This document shows positions 17,270-25,583 of a DNA stretch of 64,000 nt, piece by piece. Within the stretch, counting starts at the first letter, position 1. Every line of letters begins with the position of its first letter. The DNA is from Psychroserpens sp041224425 (GTDB lineage Bacteria > Bacteroidota > Bacteroidia > Flavobacteriales > Flavobacteriaceae). Where the stretch lies: contig NZ_JBGFGL010000076.1 of the NCBI RefSeq assembly GCF_041224425.1, positions 1-64,000 on the forward strand, written 5' to 3'. The notes under the pieces are model-generated. The model searched no databases and had not been told where the DNA came from. It was given only the letters and a program-made list of their open reading frames with translations. A program made the translations under genes and the position numbers.

Positions 17270-18709
17270 ATGAAAAAAATATTAATTGCCAATCGTGGTG
17301 AAATTGCTATTCGCGTCATGCGAACAGCAAAACAAATGGGAATTAAAACGGTGGCTATTTTTTCTGAAGCCGACCGTAATGCTCCTCATGTAAAATATGC
17401 CGACGAAGCGGTATGTATTGGGCCTGCGCCTTCAAATCAGTCCTATTTGAAGGGTGACACCATTATAAAAGTAGCAAAAGATCTTGATGTAGATGGTATT
17501 CATCCTGGCTACGGATTTTTAAGTGAAAATGCCGATTTTGCCGAAATGGTCGAAAAAAACAATATTACCTTTATTGGTCCGCGTTCCAAAGCCATCAAAA
17601 TGATGGGTGACAAACTTGCTGCAAAAGATGCTGTAAAAGACTATGACATTCCTATGGTTCCTGGTGTTGACCATGCCATTACAGATCCAAAGGAAGCGGT
17701 ACAGATTGCTAAAGACATTGGATTTCCTATTTTGATTAAAGCTGCTGCAGGTGGTGGTGGAAAAGGAATGCGTATAGTTGAAAAGGAAAAAGATGTTGAA
17801 GAGCAAATGAAACGTGCCATAAGTGAAGCTAAATCAGCTTTTGGAGATGGCTCTGTTTTTGTTGAAAAATACGTCACATCACCTCGCCATATAGAAATTC
17901 AAGTGATGGCTGATAGTCATGGTAATATCCTTCACTTTTTTGAACGTGAATGTTCCGTTCAACGTCGCCATCAAAAAGTGGTCGAAGAAGCACCTTCAGC
18001 GGTCTTAACATCAGAATTACGAGAGCGTATGGGACAAGCTGCTATTAACGTTGCTCGCTCATGTGATTACCTAGGCGCTGGAACAGTAGAGTTCTTGTTG
18101 GATGCTGACCACAATTTTTATTTCCTCGAAATGAATACAAGACTTCAGGTTGAACATCCTGTTTCAGAATTGATTTCTGGTGTTGATTTAGTAGCATTGC
18201 AAATCAAGGTCGCACGTGGTGAAGCCTTAGATATCAAGCAAGAAGATTTGAAGATAAATGGTCATGCTTTAGAACTTCGAGTATACGCTGAAGACCCAAT
18301 GAACGATTTCTTACCTAGTGTCGGTAAATTAGAAACTTACAAATTACCTGTAGGTAAAAATATTCGTGTGGATAACGGTTTTGAAGAAGGGATGGATATT
18401 CCAATTTATTATGATCCAATGCTTTCAAAACTAATTACCTATGGTAAATCACGCTCTGAAGCTATTGAACTAATGATACAAGCCATAGACAATTATGTTG
18501 TTAAAGGTGTAGAAACCACGCTGCCTTTTGGTCGTTTTGTTTGTGAGCATGAGGCATTTAGAACAGGCAAGTTTGACACGCATTTTGTGAAGAAGTACTA
18601 CTCACCTAGCCTACTGGAAGAACGCCATAAGAATGAAGCTGAAATTGCCGCTAAAATTGCATTAAAGCAATACTTGGAAGACCAAAAATTACTAAGATTA
18701 CCAAACTAG
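17270..18709 (+). CDS. accC: Biotin carboxylase subunit of an acyl-CoA carboxylase
   Basis: This 479-residue ATP-grasp enzyme carboxylates the carrier biotin using bicarbonate and ATP. It begins with KKILIANRGEIAIRVMRTA, carries the glycine-rich ATP lid AAAGGGGKGM and the catalytic region FLEMNTRLQVEHPVSEL. Length fits AccC/PccA without a fused carrier, and the carrier is encoded just upstream. The symbol accC is by homology; in this operon it is probably the propionyl-CoA-type enzyme's subunit. Confidence 0.92.
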   Translation: MKKILIANRGEIAIRVMRTAKQMGIKTVAIFSEADRNAPHVKYADEAVCIGPAPSNQSYLKGDTIIKVAKDLDVDGIHPGYGFLSENADFAEMVEKNNITFIGPRSKAIKMMGDKLAAKDAVKDYDIPMVPGVDHAITDPKEAVQIAKDIGFPILIKAAAGGGGKGMRIVEKEKDVEEQMKRAISEAKSAFGDGSVFVEKYVTSPRHIEIQVMADSHGNILHFFERECSVQRRHQKVVEEAPSAVLTSELRERMGQAAINVARSCDYLGAGTVEFLLDADHNFYFLEMNTRLQVEHPVSELISGVDLVALQIKVARGEALDIKQEDLKINGHALELRVYAEDPMNDFLPSVGKLETYKLPVGKNIRVDNGFEEGMDIPIYYDPMLSKLITYGKSRSEAIELMIQAIDNYVVKGVETTLPFGRFVCEHEAFRTGKFDTHFVKKYYSPSLLEERHKNEAEIAAKIALKQYLEDQKLLRLPN

Positions 18710-18714
18710 ACATT

Positions 18715-20256
18715 ATGGATTCAAAAATAAAAACACTTAACGACAAAAAAGCACTAGCCAAACTTGGTGGTGGACAAGCTCGAATAGACAAACAACATAA
18801 AAAGAAAAAACTCACTGCAAGAGAGCGTGTATTATATCTTCTAGACGAAGGGTCTTTTGAAGAAATTGGTGCTTTGGTAACCCATAGAACAAAAGATTTT
18901 GGAATGGAAGACCAAAAGTTTTATGGCGACGGTGTCGTCACAGGCTATGGAACTGTTGATGGCAGATTAGTTTATATTTTTGCTCAAGATTTTACGGTTT
19001 TTGGTGGATCACTTTCTGAAACCCATGCTGAAAAAATCTGCAAGATTATGGACATGGCTGTTAATGTTGGGGCTCCAATTATAGGCCTTAATGATTCTGG
19101 TGGTGCTAGAATACAGGAAGGTGTTCGATCTTTAGGAGGTTATGCTGATATTTTTTACAGAAATGTACAAGCGTCTGGTGTAATTCCACAAATCTCTGCT
19201 ATAATGGGTCCATGTGCTGGAGGCGCAGTATATTCTCCAGCAATGACAGACTTCACCATCATGGTCCAAGATACCAGCTACATGTTTGTAACAGGGCCAA
19301 ATGTTGTTAAAACCGTTACGAATGAGGAAGTTACGAGCGAAGAGCTTGGAGGAGCAAGTGTTCATTCCACGAAATCTGGAGTAGCCCATAAAACCTCAGC
19401 TAATGATGTAGAATGCTTAGAAGATGTAAAAAAACTTTTGAGTTATTTACCTCAAAGCAATCGTGAAAACCCTGAAGATTTAGATTTTGATTTTCAAGAA
19501 GAAATGCGTGAAGGCTTGGCAGATATTGTTCCTGACAATCCGAACAAGCCTTACGATATGCATCAGGTAATTGAAAATGTTATTGATGAAGATTCGTTTT
19601 ATGAAATCCATAAAGACCATGCAGAAAATATTATTGTAGGTTTTGCAAGATTAGGCGGCAAATCTATAGGTATTGTAGCTAATCAGCCTATGTTTTTGGC
19701 TGGTGTTTTAGATGTTAATAGTTCCAAAAAAGCAGCGCGTTTTGTTCGTTTCTGTGACTGTTTTAATATTCCTCTTTTAGTTTTTGAAGATGTTCCTGGC
19801 TTTCTTCCCGGAACAGATCAAGAATGGAATGGTATCATTGTTCATGGCGCCAAATTGCTCTATGCTTTTAGTGAAGCAACAGTTCCAAGGGTTACTGTTA
19901 TTACAAGAAAAGCTTATGGTGGTGCCTATGATGTCATGAATTCAAAACATATTGGTTCTGATATGAATTTTGCTTGGCCAAATGCTGAAATTGCCGTTAT
20001 GGGAGCTAAAGGTGCTGCGGAAATCATATTTAAGCGTGATATTTCCAATGCAGAAGATCCAGAAGCTAAATGGAAAGAAAAAGAAGCCGAATATGCCGAA
20101 TTATTCGCCAACCCGTATAGTGCTGCAGAACGAGGTTATATTGATGAAGTCATCTTACCTAGAAACACAAGACGTAAGCTTATTAAGGCATTTGCTATGT
20201 TAAAAAATAAAAAAGTAAGCACACCAAAACGAAAACATGGTAATATTCCATTGTAA
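18715..20256 (+). CDS. Acyl-CoA carboxylase beta subunit (probably propionyl-CoA carboxyltransferase)
   Basis: This 513-residue crotonase-fold carboxyltransferase transfers CO2 from biotin to an acyl-CoA. GGARIQEGVRSLGGYADIF and MGPCAGGAVYSPAMTDF form the N-terminal oxyanion region; DVPGFLPGTDQEWNGII and ITRKAYGGAYDVM form the C-terminal one. An Asp in GGAYDVM is typical of propionyl-type subunits. It starts 5 bp after the biotin carboxylase stop. In Flavobacteriaceae the complex would feed propionyl-CoA into methylmalonyl-CoA; methylmalonyl-CoA decarboxylase is the main alternative, but no membrane subunits are present. Confidence 0.9.
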   Translation: MDSKIKTLNDKKALAKLGGGQARIDKQHKKKKLTARERVLYLLDEGSFEEIGALVTHRTKDFGMEDQKFYGDGVVTGYGTVDGRLVYIFAQDFTVFGGSLSETHAEKICKIMDMAVNVGAPIIGLNDSGGARIQEGVRSLGGYADIFYRNVQASGVIPQISAIMGPCAGGAVYSPAMTDFTIMVQDTSYMFVTGPNVVKTVTNEEVTSEELGGASVHSTKSGVAHKTSANDVECLEDVKKLLSYLPQSNRENPEDLDFDFQEEMREGLADIVPDNPNKPYDMHQVIENVIDEDSFYEIHKDHAENIIVGFARLGGKSIGIVANQPMFLAGVLDVNSSKKAARFVRFCDCFNIPLLVFEDVPGFLPGTDQEWNGIIVHGAKLLYAFSEATVPRVTVITRKAYGGAYDVMNSKHIGSDMNFAWPNAEIAVMGAKGAAEIIFKRDISNAEDPEAKWKEKEAEYAELFANPYSAAERGYIDEVILPRNTRRKLIKAFAMLKNKKVSTPKRKHGNIPL

Positions 20257-20299
20257 TTTTTAATATCTTTAAATCCTATTAATCACAATCTAGCACAAG

Positions 20300-20863
20300 A
20301 TGAAAAAATTTATTCTACCAATACTTTTAATGGTATTTATTGCCAATGTTAACGGACAATCAAAAGAGGAAATGGAAGTCTGGAATACAAACATGAAACC
20401 TTCCAAATTCCACAAGTGGATTGCTCAATTTGATGGCACGTGGTCTGGTCAATCTAAGATGTGGATGGATCCAAAACAACCACCAATGGAGTCTAAGATG
20501 GTCACAACAAATGAAATGATCTTAGAAGGACGTTACCAACGTTCAACAAATACAGGAAGAATGATGGAACAAGAATTTGTTGGCGAAGGCATTATGGGTT
20601 ATGACAATGCCTCTAAAAAGTTTGTTTCGACATGGATTGACAATATGGGAACCGGAATTATTTTTATGGAAGGTGAACTTTCTAAAGATGAAAAAATACT
20701 TACCCTTTATGGTATGATGAAAGATCCAATCTCTGGAAAAGACATGAAAATCAAACAAACACTTACCCTTGTTAGTGATAACGAGCATAAGTTTGAGATG
20801 TATATGATTACAGATGGAAATGAGTTTAAAACCTTGGAAATTATGTATACAAGGGAAGGATAA
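20300..20863 (+). CDS. DUF1579 family exported protein
   Basis: This 187-residue protein has a signal peptide (MKKFILPILLMVFIANVNG, cleaved before QSKEE). The mature part fits DUF1579: HKWIAQFDGTWSGQSKMWMD at the start, then a beta-rich barrel-like body with EGRYQRSTNTG, GYDNASKKFVSTWIDNMGTG and an ending of short strands. It is probably a small secreted ligand-binding or lipocalin-like fold; the ligand is unknown. It lies 43 bp after the carboxylase operon and is closed by a strong terminator. Confidence 0.8.
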   Translation: MKKFILPILLMVFIANVNGQSKEEMEVWNTNMKPSKFHKWIAQFDGTWSGQSKMWMDPKQPPMESKMVTTNEMILEGRYQRSTNTGRMMEQEFVGEGIMGYDNASKKFVSTWIDNMGTGIIFMEGELSKDEKILTLYGMMKDPISGKDMKIKQTLTLVSDNEHKFEMYMITDGNEFKTLEIMYTREG

Positions 20864-20890
20864 ATGTTTTTAATTTTTCAAAAAAACAAA

Positions 20891-20913
20891 TACTCCCTAA
20901 ATGGGAGTTTTTT
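20891..20913 (+). terminator. Rho-independent terminator after the DUF1579 gene
   Basis: ACTCCC/GGGAGT (20891-20896/20902-20907), loop TAAAT, followed by T7. Confidence 0.85.
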
Positions 20914-20969
20914 TATGCTTTTTAAGAAGACTTTATGAGCTAAAAAAACAATAAGATTTCAAATCGTTA

Positions 20970-20977
20970 TACCTTTG
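20970..20977 (+). promoter_or_regulatory. -7 box of the MFS exporter gene, four nt from the start codon
   Basis: TACCTTTG matches TAnnTTTG exactly and ends at 20977; the ATG is at 20982. Since transcription starts a few nt after this box, the mRNA would be leaderless or nearly so. No clear -33 TTTG is present. Confidence 0.45.
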
Positions 20978-20981
20978 CGCT

Positions 20982-22187
20982 ATGCAAAACCAACCAAATT
21001 TCAGAGTAGAATTTATTGCACTCATGGCTTCTTTGATGTCTATCGTAGCCTTATCAATTGATGCTTTACTACCTGCTTTACCCAAGATTGGAACGGCTCT
21101 GGGTGTTACAGACCCAAGCGACAACCAACTGCTAATAACCATGATTTTTTTAGGCCTAGGCTTTGGCCAGTTAATCTTTGGACCATTATCGGACAGCTTT
21201 GGCCGCAAGCCTATGGTATATTTTGGTTTTGCAGTATTTGTTATTTCGAGTCTGGTTTGTGTAACCACCAACAGTTTTGAGGTGATGATAATTGGACGGA
21301 TTTTCCAAGGTATTGGACTTTCATCTCCACGTACTATTGCCATTGCTATAACTCGTGATACTTATAGTGGAGACTTAATGGCTAAAGTACTTTCGATCAT
21401 AGTCATGTTTTTTATTTTGGTACCAATTGTAGCACCAACATTGGGCCAATGGTTATTGGATTTATTTAATTGGCAAGCCATTTTTAACGGAAACCTCTTT
21501 ATTGGTTTGATTATAGTGCTTTGGTTTTGGAAAAGACAACCCGAAACTTTGAGTTCGAAAAACAAAATTAAGTTCACTCCTGCCATCTTTATTACAGGAG
21601 CCAAAGAGTTCATTCGATATCGTGAAGCTGTAGCGTTTACTTTGGTTTCCGGATTTATTACTGGTTCCTTTATGGTCTATCTGAGCACCTCTCAACAAAT
21701 TTTTCAGGAGCAGTACCATTTAGGCGATATGTTTCCTTACATTTTTGCAAGTACTGCGTTTTCTGTAGGCTTTGCCACGTTTACCAATAGCCGACTCGTT
21801 ATGCGTTTTGGAGCTTTTAATATCGCATTTACTGCTGCCTTGGCCTATGCTGCCATATCATTGCTGTATGTTATTCTATTTTTTTCAGGACAAAATCCAA
21901 GTATTGCTGTGTTGATTAGTTTTTTTCTAATACAATTTTTTGCTGTTGGATTTCTATTTGGAAATTTACGCTCCTTAGCCATGGAACCATTAGGACATAT
22001 TGCTGGTATAGGTTCAGCTATAAATGGTTTTGTATCTACAGTAATGGCGGTACCAATAGCTAATTATATCGGAAGTTATGTAAGCACATCTGTATTACCG
22101 CTGTTTGTTGGCTTTTCAATTTTTGGCGTATTATCCGTTTTTGTTTTTATGATAGTTCGACGAAGACGGACTGTTGTACGTGCTTAG
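20982..22187 (+). CDS. Bcr/CflA-type multidrug MFS transporter
   Basis: This 401-residue inner-membrane protein has twelve hydrophobic segments. The N-terminal segment SIDALLPALPKIGTALGV and the loop 2-3 motif FGPLSDSFGRKPM are characteristic of the Bcr/CflA drug:H+ antiporter family (sulfonamide, bicyclomycin, florfenicol). The substrate cannot be told from sequence. It ends one base before the stop of the convergent DUF2188 gene. Confidence 0.88.
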   Translation: MQNQPNFRVEFIALMASLMSIVALSIDALLPALPKIGTALGVTDPSDNQLLITMIFLGLGFGQLIFGPLSDSFGRKPMVYFGFAVFVISSLVCVTTNSFEVMIIGRIFQGIGLSSPRTIAIAITRDTYSGDLMAKVLSIIVMFFILVPIVAPTLGQWLLDLFNWQAIFNGNLFIGLIIVLWFWKRQPETLSSKNKIKFTPAIFITGAKEFIRYREAVAFTLVSGFITGSFMVYLSTSQQIFQEQYHLGDMFPYIFASTAFSVGFATFTNSRLVMRFGAFNIAFTAALAYAAISLLYVILFFSGQNPSIAVLISFFLIQFFAVGFLFGNLRSLAMEPLGHIAGIGSAINGFVSTVMAVPIANYIGSYVSTSVLPLFVGFSIFGVLSVFVFMIVRRRRTVVRA

Positions 22188-22188
22188 G

Positions 22189-22479
22189 TTAATCATCTCT
22201 GTAACTTATCCGATCTCGTATCCCGCCACTCTCTCGATGAATGACCACATCTGCTTTGTAGCGTTTTGCTAATCGTTTAGCTTTGTTAATTGCTGTGCTT
22301 TGTTTACGATGTTTTGAAGTGATACGTTCGTTACCTTCACGTCTTACAGCCCATCCATTTTGATAAGGAACAACGTGTTGATGCCAAGTTCGCTTTTTAG
22401 CTACATCATGACCTAAGGCTTTCAAAATGGCTTCGATAAGCTGTTGTATATTTTTAATTATAGCATTTTGATTGGGCAT
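22189..22479 (-). CDS. DUF2188 domain protein
   Basis: This 96-residue basic protein has a C-terminal half matching the DUF2188 pattern: a TWHQHVVPYQNGWAVRREGN strand pair, then a helix-rich AINKAKRLAKRYKADVVIH segment and the final RESGGIRDRISYRDD. The N-terminal ~30 residues form an added helix. The function of the domain is unknown; such proteins are short and often stand alone. Its stop is one base from the MFS gene's stop. Confidence 0.75.
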   Translation of the reverse strand: MPNQNAIIKNIQQLIEAILKALGHDVAKKRTWHQHVVPYQNGWAVRREGNERITSKHRKQSTAINKAKRLAKRYKADVVIHRESGGIRDRISYRDD

Positions 22480-22524
22480 AATTATTCTATTGCATCTATC
22501 TAGATTTCGATTCCATAGAAAGAT

Positions 22525-22550
22525 AAAAAAAGCCCTTGAAAACTCAAGGG
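22525..22550 (-). terminator. Terminator after the 262-aa exported protein gene
   Basis: On the minus strand CCCTTGA/TCAAGGG (22550-22544/22539-22533), with a 4-nt loop, is followed by T7 (22531-22525). Confidence 0.85.
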
Positions 22551-22567
22551 TTTATAACTCTAATATT

Positions 22568-23356
22568 TTAATCATCAGAGTTTTCTGCATCTGGACTAGA
22601 TAACTTAAACAAATTGTACCCTATACCAAAGCCTAACCATATATTCCCATTGCTATTCCAATCATAATTTTTTTGATTATTGATATGATCAACTCCTGCG
22701 TATAAGCCTATTTGTATTTTTTTATATTCTATCATTACCCCATTAAAAAAAGTCAATATCGACACATCTTGTGCTTCAGTATCTGATAGACCTCTGGCAT
22801 TACTTGTATTTAAATTAACACTTCCTACTCCTGCTCCGAATTGGTAATACCACGATACATTCTTTTGTCCTGAAAATAAAATATTCAAGGTCGAGTTGAG
22901 ATTAAACTCTGTATCAAACGCGAACTCTTCTTGAGGTCTAGCCTTAAATGGTAAAGTTAAAAGTCCCACAGAAATTTTGTCTTTTGGAACAAATATCTTT
23001 CCATAGGATACTAAATCTTTATAAGAAATCTGATAGACTTTGTTTTCATACAGCTCACTTTTTAACGTGCCCTTGCTTTGTTTTAACTTTTCCTTTTTAT
23101 CTTTTCGAATAGATTTAAAATCGACAGCTCTCAATTTCACGGAATCCTTTTTATCATTAAAATCAATAATATAGAATTTGATATTCGGTTCAAGATAAAG
23201 GGAATTTGTATCGTTTTTTGCGAAACTTGCAACTTCAACATTTCCAACAGCTACAGGAACCTTGAATGTCACTATATCACTTACCTTAAAGTCTTGGGCT
23301 TGAATAGGTCTACTAAAGCAAAATACAATTAGTAATACGATTAACTTTAATTTCAT
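22568..23356 (-). CDS. Exported protein of unknown function, beta-rich
   Basis: This 262-residue protein is not recognised. It has a clear signal peptide (MKLKLIVLLIVFCFSRPIQA, then QDFKVSD). The C-terminal half (about 140-255) alternates short strands with aromatic residues (VSWYYQFGAGVG, IGLYAGVDHI, IWLGFGIGYNLF), which looks like the end of a small outer-membrane beta-barrel. The N-terminal half is lysine-rich and could be a periplasmic domain. It is monocistronic, closed by its own terminator. Confidence 0.7.
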   Translation of the reverse strand: MKLKLIVLLIVFCFSRPIQAQDFKVSDIVTFKVPVAVGNVEVASFAKNDTNSLYLEPNIKFYIIDFNDKKDSVKLRAVDFKSIRKDKKEKLKQSKGTLKSELYENKVYQISYKDLVSYGKIFVPKDKISVGLLTLPFKARPQEEFAFDTEFNLNSTLNILFSGQKNVSWYYQFGAGVGSVNLNTSNARGLSDTEAQDVSILTFFNGVMIEYKKIQIGLYAGVDHINNQKNYDWNSNGNIWLGFGIGYNLFKLSSPDAENSDD

Positions 23357-23438
23357 AATTAGGTGGTTTTTATTAATAATTAAAACTACAAATTAGCTTT
23401 TAATTAAAAATACCTTTTACTAGGTATTATCAATTCAT

Positions 23439-24668
23439 TCAATCCAAAAAACGATAATAGCCACATTTTAGATAGGCCCCTTCAGGAAAACCAATAGGAT
23501 GATCCATATCGTGTTGTGTCTTATTAACAGTTTCAAAAGCCCGCTTTGAAGCTTGCAATGTCTGCGCATTAATATCATAAAAAGCAGTTGCTGAAACCCT
23601 TGAAGAGCAGGATGCTAGTACCAAAATTCCGCCTTTGGATGTTAACTGGATTCCCAGCTGAGCTAATTGCGCATACTTTTTCTTTGCTAGTGCGACTTCT
23701 TTTTGCTGTTTAGCAAAACTTGGTGGATCAATAACTACGATATCATAAGTAGTCTTCTCAAGAATTAATCTGTTTAATACTTCAAAGGCATCACCAGCAA
23801 TGGTAATGTGTTTGCCAGAATAAGAATTCAATAATCCGTTTTGTTTTGCTATTTCCAAGGCTTGGGCGCTAATATCGACACTTGTTACTTGTTTTGCTCC
23901 CTTTGCTAAAGCATGTACCGAAAATCCACCAGCATAAGAAAAGACATCTAAAACTGTTTTACCTTTACTCATCAAACCTACTTGCCTTCTGTTTTCACGA
24001 TGATCTAAAAAGTAGCCCGTTTTATGTCCTTTAATGACATGTGCTGAAAAATGGACTCCGTGTTCAATAAATTGCACAACAGGCTGTTCTAGCTTTCCAA
24101 AAACAACTTGACCATCTACAAATTGATGTGATTCTAATTGCTGCATACTTCGACTCAGTCGCATGACAACGGTTTTCACATTTGAAATTTCAATCAAGTT
24201 CTCTATAATGTCTTTTAAGTATGGTAGCCAGATTTCAGAATAAAGCTTAACTACTAAAACATCAGCATATACATCTGCTATCAAAGAAGGAAATCCATCA
24301 TTTTCTCCAAAAAGCAATCGATAACTATTGGTGTTCGTTTTTAATAAGGATTCTCTTTTTTTATAGGCATCTTTAATTTTATGATGGAAAAAAGATGCAT
24401 CAATTTTGGTTGGAGCTGTTCCTTGGTATAACATTTTGATTCGAATAGGTGAAGCTGCATCATATAACCCAATACCCATCATTTTATTGGTTTTATTCCC
24501 GAAAATTATAGCCAAATCACCTGTTTTAGCATCGACATTGATTTTTGTAATACTTTCGGAAAACACCCATGGATGTCCCTTTTGCACATAATTCTCCCCT
24601 TTTGTTGTAAGCTTTACAGCTAAACGTTTGGTTTTTTTTTGTACTGAAAATGGACTGTTAAATGTCAT
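23439..24668 (-). CDS. RlmI-like 23S rRNA (cytosine-C5) methyltransferase
   Basis: This 409-residue class I SAM-dependent methyltransferase has an N-terminal PUA-like RNA-binding domain (KGENYVQKGHPWVF..., about 20-100), an EEHG-like middle segment with HVIKGHKTGYFLDHRENR, motif I VLDVFSYAGGFSVHALAKGA, and motif IV VVIDPPSFAKQQK. A Cys-containing LASCSS motif near the end is characteristic of RlmI/RlmK. The exact target nucleotide is inferred from the family only. It stands alone, with 213 bp upstream to the next gene. Confidence 0.88.
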   Translation of the reverse strand: MTFNSPFSVQKKTKRLAVKLTTKGENYVQKGHPWVFSESITKINVDAKTGDLAIIFGNKTNKMMGIGLYDAASPIRIKMLYQGTAPTKIDASFFHHKIKDAYKKRESLLKTNTNSYRLLFGENDGFPSLIADVYADVLVVKLYSEIWLPYLKDIIENLIEISNVKTVVMRLSRSMQQLESHQFVDGQVVFGKLEQPVVQFIEHGVHFSAHVIKGHKTGYFLDHRENRRQVGLMSKGKTVLDVFSYAGGFSVHALAKGAKQVTSVDISAQALEIAKQNGLLNSYSGKHITIAGDAFEVLNRLILEKTTYDIVVIDPPSFAKQQKEVALAKKKYAQLAQLGIQLTSKGGILVLASCSSRVSATAFYDINAQTLQASKRAFETVNKTQHDMDHPIGFPEGAYLKCGYYRFLD

Positions 24669-24881
24669 AATTTATACAAGAGTGTAAAAACTTAGTAATC
24701 AGAATTTACTGTAAAAATAGCCCTAAATAGCACAAGATTTAACATTTAACGGATGAAATCACACTGTTTAGCGTTAATACTGCTTTATTTATGATTGTTT
24801 GGATATCTTCGAAATCTAACCATATCGACTTTGACAATTCGATTGTTGACCCTAAAACATTAATTTGTCAGATCTAAAGAA

Positions 24882-25583
24882 ATGAAAAACATAGTTATTT
24901 ATGGTGCTTCTGGCCATGGTAAAATGATTGTGGATATTATTCAAAAGAATAATGATTACAATCTAATTGGTTTCATTGATTCATATAAACCAGTAAATTC
25001 AACCGTATATGGACATAAAGTCATTGGAAATTTAGACGCTTTTTCAATTTTAATAAAAAAGTTCAACATTGAAGCTATGGCTATCGGCATTGGTGACAAT
25101 GATTTGAGGTTAAGAATTTACAAAGACATCAAAAAAATAGCGCCCAAAATCGCGTTTGTCCCTATTGTACATCCAAATGCAATCCTAGCAGAAGATGTTG
25201 TCGTTCCTGAAGGTGCTGTACTTATGGCTGGCGCCATTGTTAATGCCAATGCTAAGATTGGTAAATTTTGTGTCATAAATACCAAAGCTTCTTTAGGTCA
25301 CGATTCTAAAATGTCAGACTTTTCAACCTTAGCTTCTGGTGCTACTGTAGCAGGCAATGTTAGTATAGGGTATTGTTCTACCATTTGTTTGAGTGCCTCT
25401 ATTAGTCAAGGTGTATCAATTGGTGATTATACAACCATTGGTGGATCTTCATTGGTACTCAAATCCATCGGAAACAAAAAGCTTGCTTTTGGAGTACCGA
25501 TACATACCATAAAAAACAGAACAATAGATCCTTATATAAAAGATTTCGATAGCGTATATGATTCTAAACTTGTTAAGAAATAA
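24882..25583 (+). CDS. NeuD-like sugar O-acyltransferase (left-handed beta-helix)
   Basis: This is a 233-residue protein. The N-terminal Rossmann-like PglD domain starts with IVIYGASGHGKMIVDII (glycine loop 8-13), and the C-terminal half consists of hexapeptide repeats (VVVPEGAVLMAGAIVNANA..., IGKFCVINTKASLGHDSKM) ending in GVPIHTIKNR. The His in LGHDSKM fits the catalytic His of PglD/NeuD. Such enzymes acetylate amino sugars for surface glycans. The stop overlaps the following CapK-like gene by 26 bp, so they form a pair; no wider glycan cluster is present in the window. Confidence 0.88.
   Translation: MKNIVIYGASGHGKMIVDIIQKNNDYNLIGFIDSYKPVNSTVYGHKVIGNLDAFSILIKKFNIEAMAIGIGDNDLRLRIYKDIKKIAPKIAFVPIVHPNAILAEDVVVPEGAVLMAGAIVNANAKIGKFCVINTKASLGHDSKMSDFSTLASGATVAGNVSIGYCSTICLSASISQGVSIGDYTTIGGSSLVLKSIGNKKLAFGVPIHTIKNRTIDPYIKDFDSVYDSKLVKK

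Noticed and set aside
16743..20256. Sodium-pumping decarboxylase (oxaloacetate or methylmalonyl-CoA) in place of a carboxylase
   Set aside because: A biotin carboxylase subunit is present and there is no membrane beta subunit, which fits an ATP-dependent acyl-CoA carboxylase.
20933..21343. 136-residue open frame on the minus strand
   Set aside because: It is antisense to the start of the MFS transporter and shows the hydrophobicity pattern expected of a shadow.
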